Shown piece by piece: positions 21,127 to 32,749 of a stretch of DNA of 64,000 nt (positions are counted from its first letter, which is position 1; every line of letters starts with the position of its first letter). Location: the NCBI GenBank assembly GCA_025526995.1, contig JAHLKG010000011.1, positions 682,001 to 746,000 on the forward strand, written 5' to 3'. This DNA comes from Powellomyces hirtus (Eukaryota; Chytridiomycota; Chytridiomycetes; Spizellomycetales; Powellomycetaceae). The translations under genes were made by a program, and so were the position numbers. A model generated the notes under the pieces. That model saw only the letters and a program-made list of their open reading frames with translations, was not told the origin of the DNA and searched no databases.

Positions 21127-22946
21127 CTAAGTATAACTTGGATTGCTGTCGAGGTTCAGCATCAGTGTCTGGCGCTTGTTTGCCTTTTGAGTCTTTTCTT
21201 GTCTATAAACGGTCATGATGTCGTTTTCGCAGTACGGACGCTGTCCGAACGAGTAGTAGGTGGATGTGAGGGGAACATGGCAAACGTGGCATGCCCAGCA
21301 TTCTGGATGGAATCGTTTGCCGACTTCTGCGATATCTGCGCATGGACCTAAGAAACAAATGTGCTTAGGACACTCTCGGAACCTGACTGCGTTGCGTAGT
21401 TGAGATATTACCTTCGATGGGTTCATTGCAGGCTCCACAAAGCGAGTTATTCTTTTCGTGGTAATGGAGGCGACAAAGTGGTTCATCGCCAACGACATAG
21501 AAGCTCTTGTCCGGGAAGGGATCTTTGCAGGTTGCGCAAACAAAGCATTCCTTGTGGAAAGTCGAGTCGAGTGCGCAAATGGTTTCCCCCTGGATTCCTT
21601 GACCACATTCTCGACATTTGGGAGCAACCAGTGCTGCATAGTCGACAGAGCAGAATACCTATGGTACAGTATAGCGTGTTCATATTGATGATGAAAGTAG
21701 ATTTGCGGTCGCATGCAGTTCTTACCTTATTTTCATGCTCGAACGGGTTTCCTTGAATAGGCTTCCTGCAAGCAGCGCATCTCAGATGATGCTCGTGCCA
21801 GGCCTTCCCGAGCGCATACACGGGACGCTCAAAGATAGTTTGATGACTGATTCAATGTAAAGAAACACGATTAAAATAACATACGAAGAAACAAAGGGAC
21901 ACAGCAAAGGCATGATGATGTGCTTACCATCCACCACAGATCGTATCAAGGGCTTGATTGTAATCAGCCTCGCAGTAAGGTTGATTTTCGTGTGGGATAT
22001 ATGGGTTTCGCTCGTCAAACGACATCTGACAGACGCAGCACCGGAAGCATTGAATGTGATAGGTTTTCTGCAAAGCTGGAATCATGTACGCCAGCTTGGG
22101 TTCCAGAATGTCCCGACCACAGCCTGCGCACGCAGGTGGTGCTCGTCGGTTTCTGGAATCGCCGCGGTTCGCAGGCGGTCGGTCTGCCCGCGGAGAAGGC
22201 TGCCGCTGGTCCACGGACAATTCGTCAATCAGATCCGACATGACGTCGTCAATGGATCCCTTTTTGGCGCTCTGTGGCGTGTACGGACTTTCCCGGCCGT
22301 CGCGGCCGCTGTTCTGCCGACGAGCTCTGTCGTCCAAGCCCTGGGTTTTGATGTCGGCGAGGTCGTTCTTGCCTCGAGGTGCAGATCTGTCCCTCGGGCG
22401 TTCACGCTCACGATCGTTCCGAGACCTCGACTTATCTCTAGGTTGCGGAGAGTGACTGTATGGATCGCGCGGCTGCGATCCTCCGCTTGGGTCTCTGTAT
22501 CGACTCCGCTCCTCACGTTGGCGGCCATTCGGTTCATACGGATCCTGCGGCTGACTACGCTGGCCTTGTTCGGGGCTGTAGTATCGCTGATCCTGCGGGC
22601 GACCTCGCGCCCTGTTGTCTCTGTCATAAGCATTCGGACTTCCGCGGCCGGCTAGCTGTCCAGGATGAGGGCTTCCATGAGGGCTCATTCCGTTAGAGTA
22701 GGCCTCATCCCGATACGAGTCTGCGGGAGAATAAGGTGCTTGCTGTTGCTGCGGCCGAGGAGGACCGTAGGCAACGTTCGGGTTCTGCTGGTGGTTTGGA
22801 CTTCCGTTCTGCATTCTCTGCCGTTGGTCAGCGGCAAAGTCGGGTCGCGTGCCATTGCATTTATGCTTGACGTTGAAGTCGAGAACCTGCCCGCAGTCTC
22901 GACACCGCACTGTAGGCAGCTGGGAGTAATACGCTGACTTTACCAT
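21127..22946 (-). CDS. four-LIM-domain protein, paxillin/Pxl1-like
   Basis: 535 residues; exons 21928-22946, 21726-21846, 21412-21658 and 21127-21347. An N-terminal CxxC (VRCRDCGQVLDFNVKHKC) precedes a 220-residue disordered Arg/Asp/Pro/Gln-rich region. Then come four LIM zinc-finger pairs: ACAGCGRDILEPKLAYMI...YCEADY; IFERPVYALGKAWHEHHLRC...FCSVDY; CRECGQGIQGETICALDSTF...CRLHYH; and CGACNEPIEGPCADIAEVGK...YCENDI. LIM arrays of this kind link the actin cytoskeleton to adhesion or septation machinery (paxillin, fission yeast Pxl1). The partner is unknown. A purine-rich, weakly conserved 5' region follows upstream. Confidence 0.85.
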
Positions 22947-24099
22947 GGCGCAAAAATGTCAAACGCTTCTGATTGCGGAAAAGTGAACGGGTGGAAATGG
23001 GTGAGGAGAAAAGCGGAGGGTAGAGTCAATGGGTGGAGAGAGCCCGCCCGCTCTTGCTTTTTTTTGTTGACAACAGAAATATAAGATAAAAATATGTGTC
23101 GTGTGAGGTTGACCCCGCCTCTCTCCTCGGAGGAAAAGGAAGGTGTGTTTTGCCCGGCGTGGCGGGTCAGGGCAAGTAGGTAGGGGGGGCCAAGAGTGTC
23201 AAAGGGACAAAAGTGACAAATCGGGTGAGCGGCGGGGTCAGTCAGTCAGTCCAGGAGAGACGGCCCTTTGTTTCGAACAAAAAAGGGCGGGGGCTTTGAA
23301 CCGTAAATCGGGGCCCACTGCATTCAAACCTCAACGTACCACCAGACAGGTAAGTATGATATAACCGGGGAATGCAACCATGAGCTTCGTAGTACAAACG
23401 TAACTTGATGCTACGGTTATGCAAACGCACACCGACGACACAAATAGAGTAGATTGCAACGCGTGCACGGCCGCTACTACGTGCGTGTTTTACAACATTC
23501 GAGTTGTGTTGAATTGGGCGATTCGGGACCTTGCAATCAAGTGATTCATCAACTTACCCAAAGAACGGATCCAAGTGTAGAGACCCCTTTCTAAACCGAG
23601 GTAAGCGCCTCGTTTACCAGAGTTCTGTTCTTCCGCGTGGCTGATGTCCACGAATTGCAGGAACACGTGCTCATCTGGTCGGAGCATCATGATCGTTGTA
23701 TGAACTCACCTGGAGAATTGAGACGGAAGCGTGGCGCCCAAGAATGCGAATAACCAGTGGTACTATGGAAACTAGGCAAGATTACTTTGCCATTCGGGCT
23801 CAGGAATACAGGAACAAAATGTATAATATACTAAACAAACAACGACACAAACTAAAATGTACAAGTGAAGTGAGAGAGGAAGAAACATAAACACGGAGCG
23901 GATGGCGAGGACGTCGATGAATACTGAAACAGAGCAAAATACGTGCTCGGAGAGAACACTCGGACTTGCTGCCGTTCAATTGGTGGCAGTCGGCCACGTC
24001 AACGGACAGTGGGTATCAATTATAGAGGAATATGAGAGCAGGATGCAGGATGGGATGGCGCACATGGAGGATGGACCAGAGTTGAAGCGTGCACGAGTT
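22947..24099. other. intergenic region, 1.15 kb
   Basis: Upstream of the LIM gene and downstream of the bHLH gene. It contains a gtcagtcagtcagtcc tandem (about 23236-23251) and a G-rich run near 23181-23190. A minus-strand frame at 23490-23690 (MMLRPDEHVFLQFVDISHAE) has some coding character and a GTAAGT-like site, but no family is recognised; not called. Confidence 0.4.
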
Positions 24100-25759
24100 T
24101 CATTGACGTGGGGTGGGATGTGGCGGTCCGTTGTGGTACTTGCCTGCCCCACCCGGATGATGTTCGACTTCGCCCAAGAGTGCACGCATGTGAGCAATGC
24201 GGGCCTGATAGTCTGCTTGTTGAGCCATCAAATGTTGGACATACTCCACCGCTATAAGAAGAGGAAACAAAGACAGCCGAGGTCAGCAATGCTAATTCAT
24301 CTCAGTGACGTGATGAGACAGTGCACCATACATTTTTGCAAAATGAGCGACTCGCTTCTCTGACACTGGCCCAGCGTTGGCACAATCTCCACCAACTGAT
24401 CGAAACCAGTGCGAATATTCTGCCGCCGTTTCTTTTCCGATTCAATATGATTCGCCCGTTTCTCCTCCTCCGTCAACAACTGCTTGCCATACTTCTTTCC
24501 CGAAGTGCCCGGTTCGTCTCCGTCGCCTTCTCCTTCGGGCCTAGAAGGCTGGTAAGCGGGCAGCTCGAGGTGCGATACCGTAGACCAGCGACGCTTGTTG
24601 TTGTTGATGTCCACCAGAGCACTAGTCGGTGAATCGGTCGCTTGCGTCTGGGTCGACAGTTTCCGTTTTCGTTTCTTTGCAGATGAGGCGCTGGTTTGCG
24701 GTGTAGATGGCGCTGGAGACCCGCTAAGCTCAGATGGCGGATGGATATCCGGAGGAGCGGACATTGGGGGAGGTTCTTGACCGGCTGGTGGGTTTGTTGG
24801 ACTGACTTCCCGGCTAAGATCAACAGCAACAGCAACAGAATGACGACGGTGAGCTTCACCCTGCTTCTCGGATGATGTCGCAGCGGTTTCAATGGGCGGA
24901 ACGCCCTGCTTCTTGCCGCGATTGGAAGGTGGTTTAACTGGTGGTTCGTGGTATTTTACAGGTTCAGGGTCACTGACATCCTGAGCCGGAGGCTCGGAAA
25001 GCACTATGGTCGGCGGAGCCACTTTCTTCTTACGGTCAGAGCGCGCAGCCGTCGGCGGCTGAGGATTCGGTTGTCCGTGAGTCACATCAGTACTGACACG
25101 CCGATGCGGAGCATGCGGGTGGGAAAAGTTCGCTGTCGGGGTAGGTGTAGCGGACTCTCCTTGATTACTCTGTGGAAATGACGGATGCTGTTGCTGTTGA
25201 TGTAGTTGCTGCTGATGTTGTTGCTGATAAGACTGCTGTTGTGACGGTCTCATCATCTGTGGCGGGTGTCGAAACACAACATGGCTATGCCGACGTTGAT
25301 CTCGGATCGGCGAACCGGCGGGAATGATCATCGACATGCGGTCATTCGAAAGATACGGCAGGCCTGAGTTTGTCATGGTGACATGCTGCTGCTGCTGCTG
25401 TTGCTGATGTTGTTGCTGATGTTGTTGCTGATGTTGTTGCTGGTGCTGCTGCTGTTGCTGTTGGCCTAGCCCTGACGGCCCTGGATAGCTCGCCTGTTGC
25501 ATGTGATGTTCCCCATGTGGTCCAGCCTTACTATTAGCTGTCGATGCCACTCCCTCAGCCGCCGCCGGCTCCTGCGTCAACCCATTCAAAAATTCCGCAA
25601 ACTGAATCTGCTCCGATTCCGACAAAATATGGGACCCTAGTCCATCTTCGTATCCGTACAAAAACGTTTCGTCCACCTCTGTAGAACCAGAAAGAGAAAA
25701 GTGCCCACAGCTAATTAGTTCCTGTCTTCCCAACAATGTGCCAATTGACCTGTCAACAT
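24100..25759 (-). CDS. bHLH transcription factor with Gln/His-rich activation region
   Basis: 502 residues; exons 25750-25759, 24332-25678 and 24100-24251. The first coding exon is only 10 nt (ATGTTGACAG), joined to DETFLYGYEDGLGSHILSES. The middle is low complexity: long Gln/His tracts, then Pro/Ser-rich sequence. Near the C-terminus is a basic helix-loop-helix: EEEKRANHIESEKKRRQNIR, then GFDQLVEIVPTLGQ and, after the last intron, LILQKSVEYVQHLMAQQADY, a helix continuing as a short zipper. The E and R residues that read E-boxes (H..E..RR) are present. Such factors in fungi regulate metabolism, but the target is unknown. An alternative start at 25868 without the first intron cannot be excluded. 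Confidence 0.8.
25384..25464 (-). repeat. CAG/CAT trinucleotide repeat encoding Gln/His tract
   Basis: An imperfect CAR/CAY array in the bHLH gene encodes units of QQQH repeated four times, flanked by Gln runs. A second, shorter array lies at 25187-25245. A candidate for length polymorphism between strains. Confidence 0.85.
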
Positions 25760-26402
25760 GAGATCCGTCATTTCTACTCCGCCCGAGTCCTTCTATATAC
25801 ACTAGCCACATACCGTGCGCAAGCGAAAAGGGTGTGTTGTGCATGTATGCAGTGGCGATCTCGGTCATTTATTCTATCGAGTCGGAACGGCGATAGAAGC
25901 CCTCGTATGCGAATGGATCGACGGAAATGTCTCAACTTGATGTGCCAGTTCCGGGTTTGTTTCGTCCTATGCCCGGTACCTGATGGCGACACTCAGTTCG
26001 AGCCCGTTTGATTAAGGTTTACGAATATGACCAGTTGATAGAAGTAGTTCCGTGGTAGATATTGCCCAGTTCGACGCTGAATGCAAATGCTGATGGGCAC
26101 TGGTCAATGCTACCCCACCAGGTTGGGCGCACGGGCGGTACGTGACCTGGGAAGCACAAATCGCGCGTGCCAAGTTGTGGACACATAAAGCGCAAACCTT
26201 TGATGAAAACTTGTAATGATATTAAGGAAGAACGGAATACAAGGGTTGCCCAACGCATTTGTTAATGAGAAGAATAAAATTGAAACATATGATACTATAC
26301 ACAAAAAGAGGTGCGTCTACCAGTAGATCACCTCATGCTGAAGGAAAGAAAACATGATAGAGAAACTATGTGATGGGACCAACCTGAAGGGAAGTGAACG
26401 GA
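25760..26402. other. intergenic region without recognised features
   Basis: 643 bp between the bHLH 5' end and the SQR 3' end, both on the minus strand. Promoter of the bHLH gene; no gene recognised. Confidence 0.45.
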
Positions 26403-27927
26403 TTAGGAGTTGTTAAAAGGGTTGGTGAGCTTGCGGATGCCGGTCGGGCCGCCCCACAGTCCCTTGACCTGTCCATTCCAGTAAATGGAAGGAATGATGT
26501 CGGAAGTGAGATAGTATGAGAATGCAGACTCTGTAGCTTGGTTGAAAGGGAAGGTCTGCCGAAAGAATGCGTTAGAATACTCTTATGAAATAAGGGATCG
26601 GGAAGCTGAATTACTTCTAATGGCTTTCCAGTGTATCCAGAGAACTCGGCGAGAATCAGCTTTCCCTTGCCGGTGATCAACGGGCAGCTAGTGTATCCGT
26701 TGTATGCGCTGGGGCTCCCAGCGGTCGACTTGATAGCCTGCAGGAGGTTTTCTCCGGTGACAGCGGACTGCGCGGCAGCGGCAGCAGCAGTCTTTGATGT
26801 GGGCAATCCACTGGCGTCCCCGAGTGAAAAGATGTTGGGGTAAGTTGTGTGTTGAGTAGTCTCCTTGTTGACGTCCACCCATCCATCGGCATTGGCGATG
26901 CCGCTCTCCTTGATGAAGGCTGGGGCACTCATTGGTGGTGTGACGTGCAGAAGATCGTACTTCACAATAGACTCTCCACCCTGAGGACCCAATGACTTGA
27001 AAACCGCTTCCTTCTTGTCGCTTCGCACTTCCACGAGGTTGCTCAACAAGTTCACATTGATGTCTCGGCTTTGGCACACTTTTGTCAGCTCCTCCGCATA
27101 CTTGTCAATGGCAAAGATTTTTCCCATGCCAGAGTGGAACTGGACGTTGGTCTGGTCGCGAATGCCCTTGTTTCTGAAGATCTCCTCAGCCAGGTAAGCA
27201 ATCTTTTGAGGGGCGCCAGCGCACTTGATTGGTGTGGCGGGCTGGGTGAAGATCGCGTTGCCGCCCTTGAAGGCCTGAATGAATTCGTTTGTCTTTTCGA
27301 CTGATTCCACGGCGTAGTTGCTGGTAACGCCATCGCGGCCCAGCGATTCCTTCAGACCCGCGATTTTCTCAAAATCGAGTTTGATGCCGGGAGCTACCAC
27401 CAGAAAGTCGTATTTGATTTCGCTGCCGTTGGTCACAACGACATTGTTCTTTGGGTCAACTTTGGACACTGACTCTCTCAACCAATCCGCCTAAGAAACC
27501 TCGGTCAGTCTCTTGGGGCCATGAACCTCAGAGACGAGGAACGCTTGCTCGTACCTGCTTGGGGATCAACTCACCCATGGCCATCTCACTCTCAGACAGC
27601 TTCTTCAGACCGGCACCGACAAACGTCCACAGAGGCTGGTAGTAGTGCTTCGAGCTGGGGTCAATGACCAGAATCTCCTTTTTGCCTTGGAACAGAGGGT
27701 CGCGAGCAACACGAGCTGCAACAGCCAAACCAGCCGAGCCTCCACCAATCACCACAACCTGCAAAGACAGAAAGTTTTCTATATGTTTGCTACCCAGCTA
27801 TGGCGTCCCTTGAACCAGCGGCTCTCACCTTGTATTGCGGGTTCGGCTTGGCGGTTGTAACAGTGGCAAGGCCCCTGCGGCTAGCAGCGGACAGTGAGCG
27901 ACGGGCAAGGGTTGCGCGGGAGAACAT
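26403..27927 (-). CDS. SQOR: mitochondrial sulfide:quinone oxidoreductase
   Basis: 443 residues; exons 27829-27927, 27555-27758, 26615-27490 and 26403-26555. The N-terminus (MFSRATLARRSLSAASRRGL) is a typical mitochondrial presequence. An FAD-binding Rossmann motif follows (VVVIGGGSAGLAVAARVA). Both catalytic cysteines of the eukaryotic SQR type are in place: PIKCAGAPQKIAYL and YTSCPLITGKGKLIL. The C-terminal membrane-association region is present (SAFSYYLTSDIIPSIYWNGQ). The enzyme oxidises H2S and passes electrons to ubiquinone, in sulfide detoxification. All exons are in phase 0. It is divergent from TMEM14 across 394 bp. Confidence 0.93.
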
Positions 27928-28321
27928 TGTTGTCAATTGGTCGTTTGCAGAGGAAATCCGTGGTGGTTTGCGATGAAGCGTGGGAGAATGGAGAAAAGTT
28001 GGGAGGAATGAGAAACTGGGGGAAAGGGGGTGCGAACAGCAATCCTTAGCACGCTGGCGTGACGCGATCGGATGGAAATTGCGCCATGTGGCTTTGCTTG
28101 ACCTAAACAAAGGCATGCTATGATCAGCATGGTGCCTAGGAATGGTATTCAGGCTTCGCCTGTGTAGTGAGAATCTATGATGCTAGTCGGGCGTCAGGGG
28201 AATGTTGGTGTACTGTACGTATGAATACCTCGGAGGTATTTTATCCTAACCTTGAGTGCAATCCCCGCGTGGACACCATCTTATCAACTACGAATCTCAC
28301 ACTCCTCTGCACAAGCACATC
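27928..28321. other. divergent promoter region (SQR / TMEM14)
   Basis: 394 bp between divergent start codons. No specific regulatory site identified. Confidence 0.45.
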
Positions 28322-28798
28322 ATGTCGCATCACCCAGCCTACACATTTGCCGGCCTCTGTATGTTTCGTTCTTCGAAATAGTCCCTGTCTTGATGATTCC
28401 CGTACGTAACGTAACGCTCACCATGTCTCGAAACTGCCACAGGCGCTGTTGGCGGAGTCATGGGTTATACCCGCACCAAGTCCCGTCCGTCCCTTTTTGC
28501 TGGGCTCGCCTTTGGCGCCCTGTACTCCTTGTCGGGGTGAGAATCTATTCCATACATGCCTTTGCTCCAAGTTAGTCAGTATTGATAGGTTTTGTTGTAC
28601 GCGTCCAGATACCTGATCCAGACCAATGGGGAGTACGGCGTTGAGCTCGCTACTGCCACCTCAACCCTTCTGTTAGCGGCGATGGCTCCTCGTGCGCTGA
28701 GAACGCGCAAGCCGATTCCAATCATGTTGGCCACTCTAGGAACCATCGGCGCTGGATTCTACGGAAAGAAGGCGTGGGAATTTTACAACGGCGTTTAA
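28322..28798 (+). CDS. TMEM14 family small membrane protein
   Basis: 106 residues; exons 28322-28358, 28443-28536 and 28609-28798. It reads MSHHPAYTFAGLCAVGGVMG, then YTRTKSRPSLFAGLAFGALY, GYLIQTNGEYGVELATATST and a C-terminal RKPIPIMLATLGTIGAGFYG. Four short hydrophobic helices rich in Gly/Ala are the hallmark of TMEM14/UPF0136. In animals TMEM14C sits in the inner mitochondrial membrane and supports porphyrin transport. Whether the fungal protein does so is not known. Length and motif order match the family. Confidence 0.88.
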
Positions 28799-28996
28799 TG
28801 TTTTGATGTATGATGGCGTAGAACCCAACACGTGTCAGAAGCCTGATGCCGAAGCTGACGCGACATTTAATGCGACGCCATAGTGTGTCGAGCTGCGACC
28901 ATGGGGAGGGCTAGCTTTGATATGTGCAAGTTTGTACGTAGGAACAATGAAATGAGTTGATACAAAGAACGCTCTCAGCGTCTGTGTGGGGCGAGT

Positions 28997-31628
28997 CTAT
29001 CTCAAAGTTGTAGGGCTGGGAAAATAGTCCGCGATGGTTCTTCCGTTGGGAGCACGTGAGCCAGACCTGGAAGCAGAACCGCTTCTGCGTGAGCCTGCGG
29101 GCTGGCCTGCGCGTCCTCTTCTCGCCGACGAAAGCGGAGGCGGTGTGCTAGTTGCGGATGATCTGTCGACGCGCGACGACGCTGATACGGGTCTTGGAGG
29201 CTCGTTTTCATCATTCTCGTCGCTTGTTCTTGCACGTGATGGCGTACGTTCTTTTGGCGCAGCAGGCTCCTGTTCTTCTCTCAGCCGCCCTTCCTCCGCT
29301 CTTCCACGAGAGTCCCGGTAAGCCATGTTCTGCTCATCTTCGTTGTAGTCCATGTCGACATTCCATATCCGGACGCTGGCGTCGTCTGAGCAAGATGCAA
29401 GCTGTAGCGTGACGCGTGAGTATTAACGAAATCATGTCCTGGTCAATTAGCAATTCAACAACATACCTGAGACAACTCCTGCTTAGACCAAGATACTCCC
29501 GTTACCTCGCCTCTATGAGCCCGGAGGGCAAGCGGTGGTTTGTGCGGAGCGTCAACCTCCCAAATGTACAATCCATGATCAGATGATCCACTGGCGAGGA
29601 AACGGTCATCTGGGGACATCGTAGTTTTGATATAGAATGTGTCACATCGGTACTCTGCTCCGGAGAATCGTTGGATAGGTTTGCCGAGATGGTTTGTATC
29701 AAATTCATACACACTGTGTGTAAAATTAGCGGTTAGATAAACAACTCACAGACCTAAAAGTGTGATGTACGTACTAATTGTCTGTGCAAGCTGCATAAAT
29801 TCGGCTTCCACGGCTGTTTAGACACAATGACGAGAATCCTACAAATTTGTCATCAGATGGTGATTCAAGTGGCGGCTGGACTAACAGTCTCCTTACCATG
29901 TGCCCTTCTCGCTCCTTCGAGTGGGCTAGACATCGCCTGCGGAAGTGGAGCGTCCTTCCGCGAATATGATCCTGGGCTTCTCATATCCCAGATCTTGATC
30001 AAGCTGGAGAAGAGAGGAACGTCTCAACATTGTATTGCACGTGCACTCCGAACCCCCACACTTACCCGTCAGCTGCGCCTGAGGACACCAGCATTGTTTC
30101 TACGCTCGGTACATAGCGGACGCTAGTCACGCTCTGCGACGGGTTGGTCTGTATCGGACGTTCCTCTGTGAGTTATTATGGAATAATTCTGCACACAATA
30201 TGTCAACACGAACCGTTGCAGACAACGCTGATGCAGACCGGCGAGGTTTTCTTGGACCTTGGACGGTGCCGTTCGTCAGGGCATGTGCGCTATTGATGGT
30301 GTTTGTAGGACGGTAATAGAGCTCTTCGGAATCGGTGGGAATACTCGAACATCGGGTGTCCCATGTCATAATTCTACCATCACGTGCGGCAGTAGCAAAG
30401 AGATGCGGGTTACGAGGATGGTTGGCGACTGATTTGATGCTGCAATTGTGGCCTTGGAAGATGATTGTGCATTTCTGAGTTTCTACATCCCATATCCGCA
30501 CAGTCTGGTCTCCAGCGGCGGACACTAGATGCCGGTCATCTGATGTCCAGCAGATGTCAAAAATGGCGTTGTGATGGGCCAGCCATCGAGTCCGTGGGTT
30601 TTCTAGACATCGAGTCAGCTTGAAGAACCATTTAGAATATCGTCTGAGTTGAGAAACAAACCTTGTTCCCATCGCGCATCATGTTCAGCGTTGATGATCC
30701 CGATCATTCCCTCCTCGTCGGCAACGGCGAGATACTGTGCATTCATTCTGGCTGAGTTCATGAGCCGCGTTAGAAATACTGACATGTTTTGCAAGAAGGA
30801 CTTTGCTTACTGTTTCCAAAACTGCACGCAAATGGAGGAACATATGTGGTGTCCTCCGCTAGTATCCTGTACTGATCATATTCGGTGCTCACAAAACTCG
30901 ACACGTAGTTCCGCATCGATGCTATGAACATCTGGTATGTCAGCCTGCGGATCATGTTGCAGTTCTGATGTCCATCATCTTCTTACGCATGATGGGCCCC
31001 TGACGGATAGAACCATACAACTCTCGGCCCATGAGGGCAGTGTGAATCGAGAGTGGGACGCCGAATCTCCGGCCGGATTCCCATGCTCCTCTAGCATATA
31101 CGCCGGTTTGAGGTAGAGGCTTGACCACATCCTCGGTTCGACGCTGTGTCGTTGGGGCTCTCGGGCCCCAATGTTTTGTAGTGTTTTTCCCTTGGTCGTG
31201 CGCCGGCTCCTCTGAATTCTCCACAACAAAAGCCTCAATATCATTCTCAGAGAAGTCCTCGATGTCGTTCCATAACCGCTTCCTCTTTGGAGTGGTAGGA
31301 CGTATCGGGGAAGGATCCAAGCGCGTCGCTCGGCATGGGGAAGTCAACGGAGAACTGGGAAAAAAGCCTGCGAGCAAACCATTAGCAAGCGGACCACTTA
31401 TTGACTCGGCCTTTCCATTGCACCCATCCTACCTTCTGCATGACTCTCACCGTGGCCGGCGCCTGCTTTGCAACGAGGTGGGCTTGGGGCTTGCACCGGT
31501 GACGAAACGATATCGTAATTGAGCGGACGGAGGACATTTGGCGCGGGTCGTTTTGGCGTTGCGGGGAGCACACTCTCCTTCTCTGTGGCATGGGTGGTGT
31601 TTGTTGCATTCCGCAAAGGTGAAGTCAT
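28997..31628 (-). CDS. CDT2: CDT2/DTL-like WD40 adaptor of CRL4 ubiquitin ligase
   Basis: 697 residues; exons 31433-31628, 30987-31367, 30811-30921, 30662-30751, 30210-30602, 30066-30165, 29897-30003, 29775-29838, 29467-29713 and 28997-29401. The disordered N-terminus has KRKRLWNDIEDF. The WD40 propeller then follows: TTYVPPFACSFGN, QYLAVADEEGMIGIINAE, HHNAIFDICWTSDDRHLVSA, GDQTVRIWDVETQKC, SSGAADGLIKIWDMR, GSSDHGLYIWEVDAP and LASCSDDASVRIWNVD. Order and loops match animal DTL and fission yeast Cdt2, which mark PCNA-bound Cdt1 and other targets for destruction in S phase. The extreme C-terminus GRTIADYFPS resembles a PCNA-interacting (PIP) box. An alternative start at 31730 would add 34 residues. 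Confidence 0.88.
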
Positions 31629-32177
31629 TGCAATTTCACGACTCTGGTTGTTGTAGGAATGGCGCAATCTTGGAAAACACGGAGGAGCAGCCTCGTTTCT
31701 CGGACAAACGCGCTCTTGGCTTCCGGACATACATCAACTTCTCGGCCAGTTTCGCGCTGCTCCACCCTTTTGTTCGTAATGAACATACACTAAAGATGCG
31801 AATTGCGTGTATGCGGTTATACATGATGCTAGATTATTGTGCGCTCTCATCCTTGGCCTCAGCAACATGCTGATTTTCTCACAGGTTCTATTGTCCGGTC
31901 AGTAGCACATATCGTAGGTCGCACCATCGTCAGACTGGGGTTTTTCTCGTATTTGAAGAACCGCCTCCAACTTATCTTGTTGCGTATTATGGCGAACAGG
32001 GCTAACTGCGCTGGCAGATAGCAGTTTAGTTCACAAAAGAGTGCGCGATGATACTGTCTCGCGATGGTCATGTCTCGCGCTGGCGGTAAAACGGACAAAC
32101 GCGAAGCTGTGTTGTTTTGGGCTGCAGCCGGCATTCCTTTCTCCGTCACTACACTAAAACCAGGAGGCAAGTTGATG
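31629..32177. other. divergent region between CDT2 and GNAT genes
   Basis: About 550 bp. It includes an upstream in-frame extension of the GNAT reading (from ATG 32064) with no family resemblance. No other gene recognised. Confidence 0.4.
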
Positions 32178-32749
32178 ATGGCTAGCATTTCCAAATCGAC
32201 GAGCTCGCATGAGCAGCAGCGACCAAGGTACTCAGCGCAAGTCGCGTCAAAGCTTTCCGACCAGGATGCCGCTGCTCTCGGCGACATTTTCGTCGCCCTG
32301 GTGGCCCAAGGCCACGCACTGAGTTTCAACCACCCAATGGATCCAAAGGTTGCGAGCGCCTACTTTCAAAACGTCTGCGCCACAAAAACAACCGTCTCCT
32401 GGTCGCACGAGCAGTTGACGAACACAACACAATCGTCGGCACCACTTACGTCGAGCTGGCCGTGTCGGAAAACGCGCACCACAGAGCAGGTATCAGCAAG
32501 CTGCTAGTGCATCCGGAATATCACCGGCGTGGAATTGGAGCGGTTTTGCTCAAAGCTGCCGAGGACGCTGCGAGGGCGCATGGGCGGACCTTGTTGATTT
32601 TGGATACTCAGGCAAACGGCGTTGCGGTTCCGCTGTATCGCAAATGCGGATGGACGGAGGTTGGCGACATTCCGGATTATTCGCGGCTTACGAACGGGGA
32701 GCTAGCGGCGGTCAAGATGTTCTGGAAGAGGTTGCCTGCTGCCAAATGA
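32178..32749 (+). CDS. GNAT N-acetyltransferase with apparent frameshift
   Basis: Two overlapping frames together make one GNAT domain. The first (from ATG 32178, or 32064) gives LSDQDAAALGDIFVALVAQG and MDPKVASAYFQN. The second gives NNRLLVARAVDEHNTIVGTT, then ISKLLVHPEYHRRGIGAVLL, with the acetyl-CoA-binding RRGIGA loop, and ANGVAVPLYRKCGWTEVGDI to the stop at 32749. The change lies at or near an A5 run at 32384-32388, where one missing base would explain it. Either the base is a sequencing or assembly error or the gene is recently broken. The C-terminal pattern is typical of bacterial GNATs, so transfer is possible. The substrate is unknown. No introns. Confidence 0.7.

Noticed and set aside
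22229..22655. Long frames on both strands inside the LIM protein linker
   Set aside because: Shadows of an Arg/Pro/Asp-rich disordered coding region.
24473..24892. 139-codon minus-strand frame inside the bHLH gene
   Set aside because: Low-complexity shadow of the Pro/Ser-rich coding region in another frame.
25760..25868. N-terminal extension of the bHLH frame without an intron
   Set aside because: A GT-AG intron with a strong pyrimidine acceptor and a short ATG exon gives a better-looking start; kept as an alternative only.
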